Positions 1-8,858 are shown, numbered from the stretch's first letter. The stretch is DNA of 64,000 bases from Chloroflexota bacterium (GCA_017993775.1 JAGOMA010000002.1:1-64000); one strand, 5' to 3'. Translations and numbers: made by a program. Notes: generated by a model not told the origin, from the sequence alone.

Positions 1-1240
1 AGGCGTAACGGGCGCGGTCGCCCCAAACGTGGTCGGCCGTCGGCCAATCGGTCAGCAAATGGACCGGCTGCATGGAGGCGATGAGATTGTGCCGCGCCAG
101 CCGGGGCACATCGTCTGGATGGATGAGTTGGACGTGTTCGATGCGGTGTGGCAGGGTTAATCTGGCGGGCGCGTCGGCCGTCTGCCGCTCGCCCAACACG
201 TCGATTACCTCGCGCACGGCCCGGTCGCCGATGGCGTGTACCGACATAGAAAAGCCGCCCGCCGCCGCCTGCGTGGCGATTTGCCACAACTCCTCGGCGG
301 GGGTCACAATCACGCCGGTGTTGGCCGCTTCGCCCTCGAACGCCGCCAGCATGGAGGCCGTGCGCGATCCCATCGTGCCATCGGCAAACGCTTTGGCGTG
401 GCCGATCCACAGATAATCGTCGCCGAAGCCGGGCAGCAGGCCCAATGTGGCCGCCTCGCGCACGTAATCGGCGGCGATGTTCATGTGGACGCGCAGTTTG
501 AGCAGGCCCTGGCGGCGCAGCGCCTGCCACAGGCGAAAGCTTTGCTGCCCTTCGCGCTCGACGCGCTGATCATGGATGCCGGTGAGGCCCAGTTTGTGCG
601 CCGTGGCAATGGTTTCGCGCAGCCAGACGGCCAGGGTAGCCTCATCGGGTTCGGGGATGTGGGGCTGCACCAGTTCGATGGCGTTCCACTCGCGCAAAAT
701 GCCGGTAGGACGGCCGTTCGCGTCCCGTTCAATTTTGCTCTCCGGCGGATCAGGTGTGGTCGCGTCAATGCCGGCAATTTGCAAAGCCGCCGAGTTGACC
801 CACCAGGTGTGCATGTCCATGCGCGCCAGGGCCACCGGTTTATCTCCGGCGATGGCGTCCAGGTGCGCAGCCGTGGGCGCAACGTCCCATAGGTTTTCGT
901 CCCAGCCCCAGCCAAGCGTCCATTGGCCGGGCGGGGTTTGGGCCACGGCCGTGGCCACCAGCCGCTGCACTTCGGCAAAATCGCGCACGCCGAACAGGCT
1001 TACCTGCCGGGCGCGAATGGCCACCTGCAAAAAGTGGACGTGGGCGTCGGTGAGGCCGGGCAGAGCCAGACGGCCGTGTCCATCCACCAGCGTGGTCTGT
1101 GGCCCGGCCAATGCCAGGATTTCCGCGTTAGACCCAACGGCCAGGAAACGGCCGTTGCTCATGGCGGCGGCTTCGGCCCACGGCCGTTGCGCGTCCACTG
1201 TATAAATCTTGGCGTTATGAAGAATTAAATCCGCAATCAT
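1..1240 (-). CDS. Amidohydrolase family 3 protein (YtcJ-like), C-terminus beyond window
   Basis: Metal-dependent hydrolase of the amidohydrolase superfamily, probably acting on an amide or cyclic amide; the substrate cannot be told from sequence. The 413 visible residues begin MIADLILHNAKIYTVD, the usual opening beta-sandwich strand. The metal-binding HxH lies at residues 67-69 in LPGLTDAHVHF, and later metal ligands sit in HAIGDRAV and HRIEHVQ. Start is the ATG at 1240. It is the last visible gene of a minus-strand series beginning with the DUF368 gene, 71 bp after aroE. The frame runs off the window at position 1, so the C-terminus is missing from view. Family assignment is firm; substrate is unknown. 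Confidence 0.9.
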   Translation of the reverse strand, partial: MIADLILHNAKIYTVDAQRPWAEAAAMSNGRFLAVGSNAEILALAGPQTTLVDGHGRLALPGLTDAHVHFLQVAIRARQVSLFGVRDFAEVQRLVATAVAQTPPGQWTLGWGWDENLWDVAPTAAHLDAIAGDKPVALARMDMHTWWVNSAALQIAGIDATTPDPPESKIERDANGRPTGILREWNAIELVQPHIPEPDEATLAVWLRETIATAHKLGLTGIHDQRVEREGQQSFRLWQALRRQGLLKLRVHMNIAADYVREAATLGLLPGFGDDYLWIGHAKAFADGTMGSRTASMLAAFEGEAANTGVIVTPAEELWQIATQAAAGGFSMSVHAIGDRAVREVIDVLGERQTADAPARLTLPHRIEHVQLIHPDDVPRLARHNLIASMQPVHLLTDWPTADHVWGDRARYA

Positions 1241-1311
1241 AAGATCTCGTCCTGTAGTCAAATAGTCTGGGAATCACCGCGTTTCTCTTTGCCCATTCAC
1301 CCTGTCACCAC

Positions 1312-2244
1312 TCAGTCTTTCACCCCCAAAGCAGCGCGCATCACGGCCACATCCGGCGTCTGGCCGGTCCACAGTTCAAACCCTTTTGCGCCCTGCCAGA
1401 CCAACATACCCAGGCCGTTGGCCGCGCGGCAGCCGCAGGTTTGCGCCTGGCGCATCAATTTTGTCGTGGTTGGATTGTAAACCAGGTCATAGACAAAGGC
1501 ATCCGGCGGAATGGGCAGGTCGGCGGGCCAGGGAGAGTCGTCGGTGTGCGGGGTCATGCCCAGCGGGGTGGTGTTAACGATGAGGGGGGCGGTGGTGTGA
1601 GCCACGGCCGTGGCCAATTCCGCCAACGGCCAGGCATTCAACCAGCCAATCAGCGGGCGCGGAACATGGGGGCCGATGGCGGCGACCAATTCTTGCGCCT
1701 GGGCGCTGCGCCGCGCCAACACCTGCACTCGGCCGCCGACCACTGCCAGCGCATAGGCCACGGCCCGCGCCGAACCGCCCGCGCCCAGGATGAGACAGTC
1801 ACGGCCGTTCACCGCCACGCCCAAATCGGCCAGATCGGCCAGGAAGCCGGTCCAGTCGGTGTTGTAGCCAATGGGGGAGATTGGAGACTGGGGATTGGAG
1901 ATTGGAGATTGGAGATGTCTGGTCGTTAATTGTTCATTGTTTTTTGTTAATTGTTGCATGACGATAGTGTTGACAGCGCCGATGGCTGCCGCGCCGGGTT
2001 CCAGGTCGTGCAAAAGGGGGATGACGGCTTGTTTGTGCGGCACAGTCACATTGACGCCGAGGAAGCCGAGAGCGGGCAGGGCGGAAACGGCCGTGCCCAC
2101 ATCTTCCGGGCGCACCGGCAGCGGCACATACACCACATCCAGCCCCAGCGCCGCCGCCGCCGCGTTATGCATCGCCGGGCTAAAGCTGTGGGCCACCGGC
2201 CAGCCCAGCAGGCCGAGAAGTTGGGTTTTACCGGATATGGTCAT
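1312..2244 (-). CDS. aroE: Shikimate dehydrogenase with in-frame repeat insertion
   Basis: Reduces 3-dehydroshikimate to shikimate with NADPH, the fourth step of the chorismate pathway, in the cytosol. Shikimate-binding SFS is at residues 20-22, the catalytic lysine in NVTVPHK is residue 71, GYNTDWTGF carries the partner aspartate near 130, then LGAGGSARAVAYAL (NADP binding) and VNTTPLGM. The ATG at 2244 opens exactly at the conserved N-terminus; an upstream extension to 2358 would overlap aroA and matches nothing. At 310 residues it is longer than usual because about 29 residues (roughly 96-124, low complexity, Q/S/P/N-rich) are inserted between AVNTIV and GYNTDW; that DNA is the same GGAGATTGG/AATTG repeat found between genes. 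The gene lies 31 bp after aroA, so one operon is likely. Confidence 0.95.
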   Translation of the reverse strand: MTISGKTQLLGLLGWPVAHSFSPAMHNAAAAALGLDVVYVPLPVRPEDVGTAVSALPALGFLGVNVTVPHKQAVIPLLHDLEPGAAAIGAVNTIVMQQLTKNNEQLTTRHLQSPISNPQSPISPIGYNTDWTGFLADLADLGVAVNGRDCLILGAGGSARAVAYALAVVGGRVQVLARRSAQAQELVAAIGPHVPRPLIGWLNAWPLAELATAVAHTTAPLIVNTTPLGMTPHTDDSPWPADLPIPPDAFVYDLVYNPTTTKLMRQAQTCGCRAANGLGMLVWQGAKGFELWTGQTPDVAVMRAALGVKD

Positions 2245-2275
2245 CGTGATTTGTGATTTGTGGGCGGCTTGCGGC

Positions 2276-3598
2276 TTACGACACCCATGCCATATTCGCG
2301 CCGAGGGACTGCATGGTTTCCACGAAGCCGGGGAAACTGTCGCTGACGCAGCGAGCATTGTGGATGAGCGTTTCGCCGTGAGTCACCAACCCCATCACCG
2401 CCAGGGCCATGCCCAGGCGATGGTCGTCGTGGCTGTCGACAATGGCTGAATATGGATGGATGGGTCCGTTGATGGTGTAACCATCCGGCCGTTCGGTCAT
2501 GGTGATATTCATTTTGGCCAGTTCACCAGCCAGCACGCTGATGCGGTCTACTTCTTTGACGCGCAGTTCGGCGGCGTCGCGTATGGTGGTTTGCCCGGCG
2601 GCTTGGGTCGCGGCCACCGTGAGAATGGGAAACTCATCAATGCCGCGTACGACGACCGGCCCGCCAATGTCGGCGCTGTGCAATTCAGCGAAATAGGCGG
2701 TGAGGTCCACGGCCGTTTCCCCGCCTGTCACCCGCTCGTTGCTTACGCTAAACCGCGCGCCCATCTGCGCCAGCATGTCCATAATGCCGGTGCGCGTCTC
2801 GTTGTAACCCACGTTGGTGATGGTAATCTCGGAGTGAGGCACGATGGCTGCGGCGACCAGGGGAAAAGCAGCCGAGGAAATATCGCCAGGGACAGTGAGG
2901 TCTAACGGCCGTAACACCAAATCGCCCGGATTACGCAGCGTCACCCAGTCGCCATCCACCACAACATCCACGCCGACAGCCTGTAACATGCGTTCGGTGT
3001 GGTCGCGGGCCGGGCCGGGCTGGTAGATGCGTGTTGTTCCCGGCGTGTACAGCGCGGCCAACAGCAGGGCGCTTTTCACCTGGGCGCTGGCGACGTTCAT
3101 CTGATGGTCAATGGGATGCAAGGCGGCCGGCTGAATGTGGAGCGGGGCACGGCCGTTGGTCGTGGTGATATTTGCGCCCATTTCCGCCAGCGGGTCGGCG
3201 ATGCGACGCATGGGGCGTTTGCGCAACTGCTCGCTGCCATCCAGGACCACCGGGAAGCGCTGCCCGGCCATGATGCCCGCGGCCAGGCGCATAAATGTGC
3301 CGGCGTTGCGACAGTCGATGGGGTCAGGTGACGGCCGTAAGCCATGCAGCCCCTGCCCTTCAATGGTTAAGTCCCAGGCAGTAGGGCTGTGTTTGTCGAT
3401 GGCGATCGGCACGCCAAGCGCCTGGAACCCTTCCAGGGTGGCGATGGTGTCACCGGCGGGCAGCCAATCACGCACGATGCTGACGCCATCCGCCAGCGCG
3501 CCCAACATCACCGCGCGGTGGCTGATGGATTTGTCGCCAGGGACGCGGATGACACCGCGCAGCGGCGTTTTTTGCGGGCGAATGAGCAAATTGTTCAT
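2276..3598 (-). CDS. aroA: 3-phosphoshikimate 1-carboxyvinyltransferase (EPSP synthase)
   Basis: Transfers the enolpyruvyl group of PEP to shikimate 3-phosphate, the sixth shikimate-pathway step. The N-terminal PGDKSISHRAVML holds the phosphate-binding lysine and serine; CRNAGTFMRL matches the NxGT PEP-binding motif; DEFPILTVAA carries the catalytic aspartate; RVKEVDRI and DDHRLGMAL follow. Length of 440 residues is typical. The ATG at 3598 overlaps the TGA of the upstream SEC-C gene (ATGA), implying translational coupling; a GTG directly before it at 3601 is the alternative. It sits immediately upstream of aroE, so two shikimate enzymes are made together. Confidence 0.96.
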   Translation of the reverse strand: MNNLLIRPQKTPLRGVIRVPGDKSISHRAVMLGALADGVSIVRDWLPAGDTIATLEGFQALGVPIAIDKHSPTAWDLTIEGQGLHGLRPSPDPIDCRNAGTFMRLAAGIMAGQRFPVVLDGSEQLRKRPMRRIADPLAEMGANITTTNGRAPLHIQPAALHPIDHQMNVASAQVKSALLLAALYTPGTTRIYQPGPARDHTERMLQAVGVDVVVDGDWVTLRNPGDLVLRPLDLTVPGDISSAAFPLVAAAIVPHSEITITNVGYNETRTGIMDMLAQMGARFSVSNERVTGGETAVDLTAYFAELHSADIGGPVVVRGIDEFPILTVAATQAAGQTTIRDAAELRVKEVDRISVLAGELAKMNITMTERPDGYTINGPIHPYSAIVDSHDDHRLGMALAVMGLVTHGETLIHNARCVSDSFPGFVETMQSLGANMAWVS

Positions 3599-4416
3599 CA
3601 CAGGTGCTTTTTCATTTTATGAATGATTTTTTGGGTTTTTACATCATCGCGGTTTGGATTCAGGCGGGCGACGGGCGGGCGGCCCTGGATTTCCGCCTGT
3701 TCCAGAGCATGATGCACCAGGAGATGATTGTGACGGCGCATAAAATCTTGTTGGTCGGCGTCGGGATGGGTTTCGGCGTCGGCGGCTTTGGCGGCGGCCA
3801 GTTTATCGGCCAAATCGGCAATTTCGGCGGCGGGCAAATAACCCGCCGAGACGCTCATCTCCAGCTGGTTGTGGACCGGAACGAGACGGGCGATGATGAC
3901 TTCGCCGATTTCCACGTTGCCATGTCCGCCGGCCTCGTAGATGTCGTAGGTTTCGCCGGTCATAAAGTCACGCAGGTGGAGGGTCTGGCCGTCGTAGCCG
4001 GTAAGCTCGTAGGCACCGGTGACGCTGTTTAACAGCCAGGCATCTAGCGCCAACTGCTGGTAGTGGGCGAGATCCTCGCGGTTTTCGGCGGCGTATACGT
4101 CCAGCAGGCGCTGGCCGTCGGGTTGTGGGTAATCGAAAACAAACCAATCGAAGAAGCGCAGGGCCTCGGGCATGCTCATTTGTTCGGCGCTTTGGGCGTC
4201 GTAATGGTTGTTCCAGTAGAAAGGCATGGCTTCGGCAACGGCCGTTGCCCAGCGTTCATCACGGGCAAATTTCAACAAATCACGGCGAAGGAAACGGCCG
4301 GCTTCCGCCCAATCGCGGCGTTCACGCTCGGCTTCGTTATCGGCTTTCAGGTGGCAGTTTTTATATTTCTGGCCGCTGCCGCAGTAACAAGGTTCATTCC
4401 GACCAATTTTTGTCAT
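3598..4416 (-). CDS. SEC-C zinc-motif protein of unknown function
   Basis: The first 25 residues contain the SEC-C metal-binding motif (RNEPCYCGSGQKYKNCH), the zinc-binding knuckle known from the SecA tail and found on many otherwise unrelated proteins. The remaining 245 residues are mostly alpha-helical and acidic, with a beta-rich middle; I recognise no catalytic motif. It overlaps aroA by one nucleotide and follows the HAD gene by 12 bp, so it belongs to the same transcript, but its link to aromatic biosynthesis is unknown. The start is set by MTKIGRNEPC, the normal SEC-C N-terminus. Confidence 0.85.
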   Translation of the reverse strand: MTKIGRNEPCYCGSGQKYKNCHLKADNEAERERRDWAEAGRFLRRDLLKFARDERWATAVAEAMPFYWNNHYDAQSAEQMSMPEALRFFDWFVFDYPQPDGQRLLDVYAAENREDLAHYQQLALDAWLLNSVTGAYELTGYDGQTLHLRDFMTGETYDIYEAGGHGNVEIGEVIIARLVPVHNQLEMSVSAGYLPAAEIADLADKLAAAKAADAETHPDADQQDFMRRHNHLLVHHALEQAEIQGRPPVARLNPNRDDVKTQKIIHKMKKHL

Positions 4417-4428
4417 TCTCTACCTCTT

Positions 4429-5190
4429 TTAACCGTTTTGGAGAGACTCCAGCAACGGCAATAATTCACCTAGTTGCGTGATGATAAAATCAGGTTGGAT
4501 ATCTTCTATTTCGTGGTGGAGATGGGGCGGCGACATGAGTACGCTGACCAAACCAACCGCGTTTGCGCCGGCAATATCGTTGGCCGGTCGGTCGCCCACA
4601 AACACAGCGCGGGCCGCGTCTACGTGTAACAGAGAAAGCGCTTGTTCATAAATGGCGGGGTGTGGTTTCATAAAGCCCATGTCGCCAGATGTCAGGCGCA
4701 CGTCGAAATAGTCCAGAATCCCATAAGCGCGCAGCTCGATATCGCGCATCCACATGGGCATCATGGAATTGGTGATCAGGCCGATTTTGTACTGCTGGCG
4801 GCGCAGCGTGTCCAGAACGGGGATGGTATCCTGGTAAAGGGTCACCTCAGGCGTGGCCTGCCAATCGTAGGCGTGTAGGGCGGCTTCCATGTCTATGCGG
4901 GTGATGTCTAAACCGAAATGGGCGAAATTTGTGCGCAGGGTTTGGGCAAAATTAACGGCCGTCCAATCTTTTTTCGCTTCGTTCCAGGCATTTTTTAAGA
5001 CGTCGAAGTAGCTATGAAAAAAGACGTCCCGGTCTGGCAGGGAATGTCCTTCGGCGGCCAGATAGTCGTAAAGTTTGTCGAAATGTGGGCGATTGATGGC
5101 CGCAATGCGGTTTTGTTGGCCAGACCAATCTAACAGGGTGTCGTCCAGGTCAAAGAGCACGGCCTGAATGGGTTTGGGTTGCGCAGACAC
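4429..5190 (-). CDS. HAD-superfamily hydrolase
   Basis: Probable phosphatase of the haloacid dehalogenase superfamily. Motif I is LFDLDDTLLDW (nucleophile Asp and acid/base Asp, residues about 14-18), motif II LITNSM, motif III lysine in KPHPAIYEQAL and motif IV GDRPANDIAGA. The helical cap between motifs I and II fits subclass I, the group of phosphoglycolate phosphatase-like and pyrimidine 5-nucleotidase-like enzymes. The 253-residue length is normal. Substrate cannot be predicted. It lies 39 bp after the DUF368 gene and 12 bp before the SEC-C gene. Confidence 0.92.
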   Translation of the reverse strand: MSAQPKPIQAVLFDLDDTLLDWSGQQNRIAAINRPHFDKLYDYLAAEGHSLPDRDVFFHSYFDVLKNAWNEAKKDWTAVNFAQTLRTNFAHFGLDITRIDMEAALHAYDWQATPEVTLYQDTIPVLDTLRRQQYKIGLITNSMMPMWMRDIELRAYGILDYFDVRLTSGDMGFMKPHPAIYEQALSLLHVDAARAVFVGDRPANDIAGANAVGLVSVLMSPPHLHHEIEDIQPDFIITQLGELLPLLESLQNG

Positions 5191-5229
5191 GGTGCCTCTT
5201 TAATGTTTGTGCATAAAGTGGAACGGCCG

Positions 5230-6222
5230 TTACCGGGCGATTCGCTCCAACACAACGACAAGCGCGATGCCGACGGCCGTTAACCCGGCGGCAAAGATAA
5301 ATTCGACCACGCCAGCCTGAGTGACAAAATTGGGCAGCACGTTGGCTTGCTGCGACACAAGCAGTTCGCCGTGGCTGTCTAAGACAAAATTCCCGGCGCT
5401 GTCGGTCAGCCAGGCCACATCTACTTTCCAGGGCCACAATTTACGCAAACTGCCAATCATCAGGCCGATGAGAACGGCAATGGTCAGATCATGGTATTGC
5501 TTGAAAAACCAGCCCAAAATCTGGGCAAACGTCACCAGACCCAAGACGGCCCCCACGCCAACAAGCGCCAGCATGGCAAAATCGCCGGTATTAACCGCCC
5601 GCAGGAGATCTTCGTATTTGCCCAAGACGAAGAGGATAAACGCCCCGGACAGGCCAGGCAGGATCATGGCGCAGCTTGCCAGCGCCCCGCTGAGGATAAG
5701 AAACCACCAGGTATTGGGGGTTTGCGCCGGCACCAACCCAACAATGACATAGGCGAAAATAGCCCCGCCGACCAAAGTCAGGCGCAGTAAGTTACTCCAT
5801 CTGGGGATACGTTTGCTGACGGTGTAGGCTGAAGCCAGGACCAGGCCAAAGAAAAAGCTCCAGATATACACGGTTTGATGAACAAGCAGCCATTCTAAGG
5901 CGCTGGCTAGAGTAAAAATGGCGGTCAAAATGCCCAGGCCAACGGCCAGAAGGAATTGCCAGTTGAGCGCCTGTAACGCGGGTTTGATTTGTAAGCGAAG
6001 GGCAGGGCGCAAGAATTCTGGCCGTCCGATGGTGCGGATGGAGCTGATGAGTTCTTCGTAGATGCCCAGGATGAGGGCCATGGTGCCGCCGGAGACGCCG
6101 GGCACAATATCGGATGCGCCCATGGCCATGCCGCGCAGGGTTAATCCGGCGTAGGATTTCAGGGTTCTTTTGGGGGTTGGGGAAACGGCCGTTTCCTGAG
6201 CATTTTCTGCGGTCGTTTTCAT
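5230..6222 (-). CDS. DUF368 family polytopic membrane protein
   Basis: Integral membrane protein of the DUF368 family. The family signature is visible near the N-terminus (MGASDIVPGVSGGTMALILG) and repeated in inverted form around residues 190-205 (GALASCAMILPGLSGAFIL), as expected for a two-repeat transporter-like fold; about eight hydrophobic segments follow. Family members in other bacteria have been linked to undecaprenyl-phosphate recycling. The ATG at 6222 is chosen because it follows the ribosome-binding site AGAGAGGTAACG; an open extension upstream to 6384 lacks family similarity. First gene of the minus-strand series. It ends at 330 residues. Confidence 0.9.
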   Translation of the reverse strand: MKTTAENAQETAVSPTPKRTLKSYAGLTLRGMAMGASDIVPGVSGGTMALILGIYEELISSIRTIGRPEFLRPALRLQIKPALQALNWQFLLAVGLGILTAIFTLASALEWLLVHQTVYIWSFFFGLVLASAYTVSKRIPRWSNLLRLTLVGGAIFAYVIVGLVPAQTPNTWWFLILSGALASCAMILPGLSGAFILFVLGKYEDLLRAVNTGDFAMLALVGVGAVLGLVTFAQILGWFFKQYHDLTIAVLIGLMIGSLRKLWPWKVDVAWLTDSAGNFVLDSHGELLVSQQANVLPNFVTQAGVVEFIFAAGLTAVGIALVVVLERIAR

Positions 6223-6487
6223 CGTTACCTCTCTCTTGGTGGAATAAAGCGCAGCATTATAACACAGGTGGTCAGGTTGCGCGCCAAATGCCCGTCTCGG
6301 GTAGCAAAACCTTAATCCTGGCATAGATTGCTTGCCAAGTTGGTCATCTTGTTTTAACATGTGTTCCTGCTGCTCTGGAAACACTCCTGTGTACAGGAGT
6401 AAAATCCAAGTAGCAAAACAATTTTAAACCTGATTAACTGAATCCCAAGGGTTAATCAAGTAATCATCTGAAACAAGGAAGGGAAAT

Positions 6488-6685
6488 ATGGCTTACAGTT
6501 TTACAAACTCAAAAGACAGAACCTACTTTTTGCACAAACGGGAAACTACATTGAAGAACGGCCGTCAGCAAACCATCTACTTTTTTGCCAAAGAAGTTAA
6601 GGAAGGCGCTATTGATGACGTACCTGCCGGTTACACTGTTTCCGAGAGCCGTAATGGCTTGCCAGTTCTGAAGAAAGCTGCCTAA
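6488..6685 (+). CDS. Conserved-looking small protein, 65 residues, function unknown
   Basis: A short, lysine-rich soluble protein. It has all the marks of a real gene: ribosome-binding site AAGGAAGGG 5 bp before ATG, ordinary codon use, and a strong intrinsic terminator 23 bp after the stop. Visible features are a beta-rich start with YFLHKRETTLKNGRQQTIYFF, then VPAGYTVSESRNGLPVLKK. The pattern of an RTYFLHK strand followed by Y-F-F and a VPxGY turn looks like one small folded domain. No family name can be given. It stands alone, divergent from the DUF368 gene, with a monocistronic layout that suggests a separately regulated, possibly abundant protein. Confidence 0.75.
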   Translation: MAYSFTNSKDRTYFLHKRETTLKNGRQQTIYFFAKEVKEGAIDDVPAGYTVSESRNGLPVLKKAA

Positions 6686-6707
6686 TCAGCGGTCTTTAGC
6701 CAGATGC

Positions 6708-6741
6708 AAGCCCCGCTAGATGTGTTAGCGGGGCTTTTTTA
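6708..6741 (+). terminator. Intrinsic terminator after the 65-residue protein gene
   Basis: An 11-bp perfect stem, AAGCCCCGCTA (6708-6718) with TAGCGGGGCTT (6726-6736), has a 7-nt loop and is followed by a run of T. This is a strong rho-independent terminator. Confidence 0.92.
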
Positions 6742-6764
6742 TTGCCCCGACCGGCCAAGTCACG

Positions 6765-8027
6765 ATGCGTTCGTTTGTAGACATCCCGGCAACCTCTCAT
6801 TTTTCGCTGCATAATCTGCCCTATGGCATTTTTAGCCCGCCGAATGGGGGGCCGCCGCGTGTGGGCACGGCCGTTGGCGCTTGGGCGCTGGACCTGGCCG
6901 TTCTGGCGGAAGCCGGGCTGCTGGACGATCTGCCGTTTTCCGGCACGGCCGTGTTTGCCCAGGGCAACCTAAACGCCTTCATGGCCGGTGGACGGCCGTT
7001 CTGGGAACCAACACGCGCGTTGCTGCAAGCCCTGCTGCAAGCCGTCAACCCCACCCTGCGCGATAACCAACGGGTGCGCGATGCGGCGTTTTGGCCGCAA
7101 ACGGCCGTTACCATGCACCTCCCAGCAGCCATCGGCGATTACACCGATTTTTACTCTTCGCTAGAACACGCATACAACGTCGGCATCATGTTTCGCGGCC
7201 CCGAAAATGCCCTCATGCCCAATTGGCGACATTTGCCGGTGGCTTATCACGGCCGCGCCAGTTCCATCCTCGTCAGCGGGCAGCCCATCCGGCGGCCAAA
7301 CGGCCAAACCCGGCCCGATCCGCAAGCGCCGCCCATCATCGGCCCCAGCGAGGAGTTGGATTTTGAATTGGAAATGGGCTTCTTCATCGGCCCAGGCAAC
7401 GATCCAGGCCAATCCATCCCTATTTCTCAAGCGCCGGAACACATTTTTGGCCTTGTTTTGGTGAATGATTGGAGCGCGCGCGATATGCAACGCTGGGAAT
7501 ACCAGCCGCTTGGCCCGTTTCTTGCCAAAAACTTTGCCACGTCCATCTCTCCGTGGGTAGTCACGTTAGACGCGCTGCGGCCATTTCGCCGCCCCGCGCC
7601 AGACCAGGAGCCAGCGCCGCTGCCCTATTTGCAGCGCGTCGGCGATTGGGCTTTGGACATTCACCTTCAAACACAGCTTCGCCCCTCCGGCGCAGAAACC
7701 GCCGCGACCATCTCCCAATCCAACCATAAATACCTTTATTGGGACATTTGCCAGCAGTTGGCGCACCACACAGTTAACGGCTGCGCGCTGCGTCCCGGCG
7801 ATTTGCTCGCTTCCGGCACCATCAGCGGCCCAACGGCCGATTCGGCCGGCTCGTTGTTGGAACTAACGCGGCGCGGCAGCCAGCCGCTCCAACTGCCCAA
7901 TGGACAGCAGCGCGGATTCCTGGCTGATGGCGACGAGGTAATTTTAACTGGCTGGTGCCAGGGGGATGGCTACCGGGTAGGCTTTGGCGAGACGCGCGGC
8001 CAGATTTTACCGGCGACAGTACTTTAG
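6765..8027 (+). CDS. fahA: Fumarylacetoacetase
   Basis: Hydrolyses 4-fumarylacetoacetate to fumarate and acetoacetate, the last step of tyrosine/homogentisate breakdown. At 420 residues it has the two-domain length of true fumarylacetoacetases rather than the short FAH-domain proteins. Visible are the metal-binding DYTDFYSS (about 125-132), catalytic histidine in EHAYNVG (135), HGRASSILVSG, ELDFELEMGFF and VNDWSARDMQRWEYQPLG with metal-binding acids, and the C-terminal GTISGP turn. No homogentisate dioxygenase or maleylacetoacetate isomerase gene is next to it here, so the rest of the pathway must be elsewhere. No clear ribosome-binding site precedes the ATG. Confidence 0.94.
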   Translation: MRSFVDIPATSHFSLHNLPYGIFSPPNGGPPRVGTAVGAWALDLAVLAEAGLLDDLPFSGTAVFAQGNLNAFMAGGRPFWEPTRALLQALLQAVNPTLRDNQRVRDAAFWPQTAVTMHLPAAIGDYTDFYSSLEHAYNVGIMFRGPENALMPNWRHLPVAYHGRASSILVSGQPIRRPNGQTRPDPQAPPIIGPSEELDFELEMGFFIGPGNDPGQSIPISQAPEHIFGLVLVNDWSARDMQRWEYQPLGPFLAKNFATSISPWVVTLDALRPFRRPAPDQEPAPLPYLQRVGDWALDIHLQTQLRPSGAETAATISQSNHKYLYWDICQQLAHHTVNGCALRPGDLLASGTISGPTADSAGSLLELTRRGSQPLQLPNGQQRGFLADGDEVILTGWCQGDGYRVGFGETRGQILPATVL

Positions 8028-8128
8028 CCCTCTTTTTGCATTTGTGGGGTGTATGTTATGATAGCCAATGATTTAAACCATTTTGGGGAAACGGCCGTTT
8101 CCGCAAAATGAATACAACAAGGTGAACT

Positions 8129-8785
8129 ATGGAATTGTTACGAACCGTATTTGATTTTTTCTTACATCTGGACGTGTATTTGAATGAGATCATTCAGGCT
8201 TACGGCGTTTGGACCTATGCGCTGCTCTTTCTCGTCATTTTTATGGAGACGGGTTTTGTCGTTACGCCATTTTTGCCGGGGGATTCGCTGCTTTTTGCTG
8301 CCGGCGCTTTTGCCGCCGCCGGTTCGCTGAACATCTGGGTGCTGTTTATTCTGCTATTTTCAGCGGCCGTGTTAGGCGATACCGTCAATTATTGGATCGG
8401 TCATTATATCGGTCCCAAAGCCTTCACCGCTGACTCACGGTTTTTGAAGCGTGAATACATGGATCGCACCCAGCGGTTTTATGACAAACACGGCGGAAAA
8501 ACCATCGTATTGGCCCGATTTGTGCCCATTGTGCGCACGTTTGCGCCATTTGTGGCGGGCGTGGGGCAAATGCATTACGGCCGTTTCTTTTCCTTCAACG
8601 TGCTGGGCGGCTTCTTATGGACCAGCATCTTTCTCTTTGGCGGCTACTTTTTCGGCAATATTCCCATCATTCAGGAAAATTTCGAATTTGTTATTGTCGT
8701 CATTATCCTCATTTCTGTTGTGCCCATGGGCATCGAATATATACGCGGCCGTCGCCGGCACGAGATTACCGAAGAACCGATTTAG
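8129..8785 (+). CDS. DedA family membrane protein
   Basis: Polytopic membrane protein of the DedA/SNARE-associated family (218 residues, usual size). Family signatures are METGFVVTPFLPGDSLLF near residue 35-55, GDTVNYWIG, and the FxRFxPxxR-like LARFVPIVRTFAPFVAGVG near 130-148. Members act in undecaprenyl-phosphate or phospholipid translocation and in proton-dependent membrane homeostasis. Ribosome-binding site AAGGTG lies before the ATG. A plausible promoter upstream has TTTGCA (8035-8040) and TATGAT (8057-8062) 16 bp apart. A terminator follows, so it is probably transcribed alone. Confidence 0.93.
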   Translation: MELLRTVFDFFLHLDVYLNEIIQAYGVWTYALLFLVIFMETGFVVTPFLPGDSLLFAAGAFAAAGSLNIWVLFILLFSAAVLGDTVNYWIGHYIGPKAFTADSRFLKREYMDRTQRFYDKHGGKTIVLARFVPIVRTFAPFVAGVGQMHYGRFFSFNVLGGFLWTSIFLFGGYFFGNIPIIQENFEFVIVVIILISVVPMGIEYIRGRRRHEITEEPI

Positions 8786-8834
8786 TCGGAATATCTCTTG
8801 CCAGACAAGGCCGGTCGTGATATATTCTGCCTCC

Positions 8835-8858
8835 TAACCCGCCTGTCGGGTTATTTTT
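8835..8858 (+). terminator. Intrinsic terminator after the DedA gene
   Basis: TAACCCG (8835-8841) pairs with CGGGTTA (8847-8853), followed by TTTTT. It separates the DedA gene from rplS. Confidence 0.85.
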
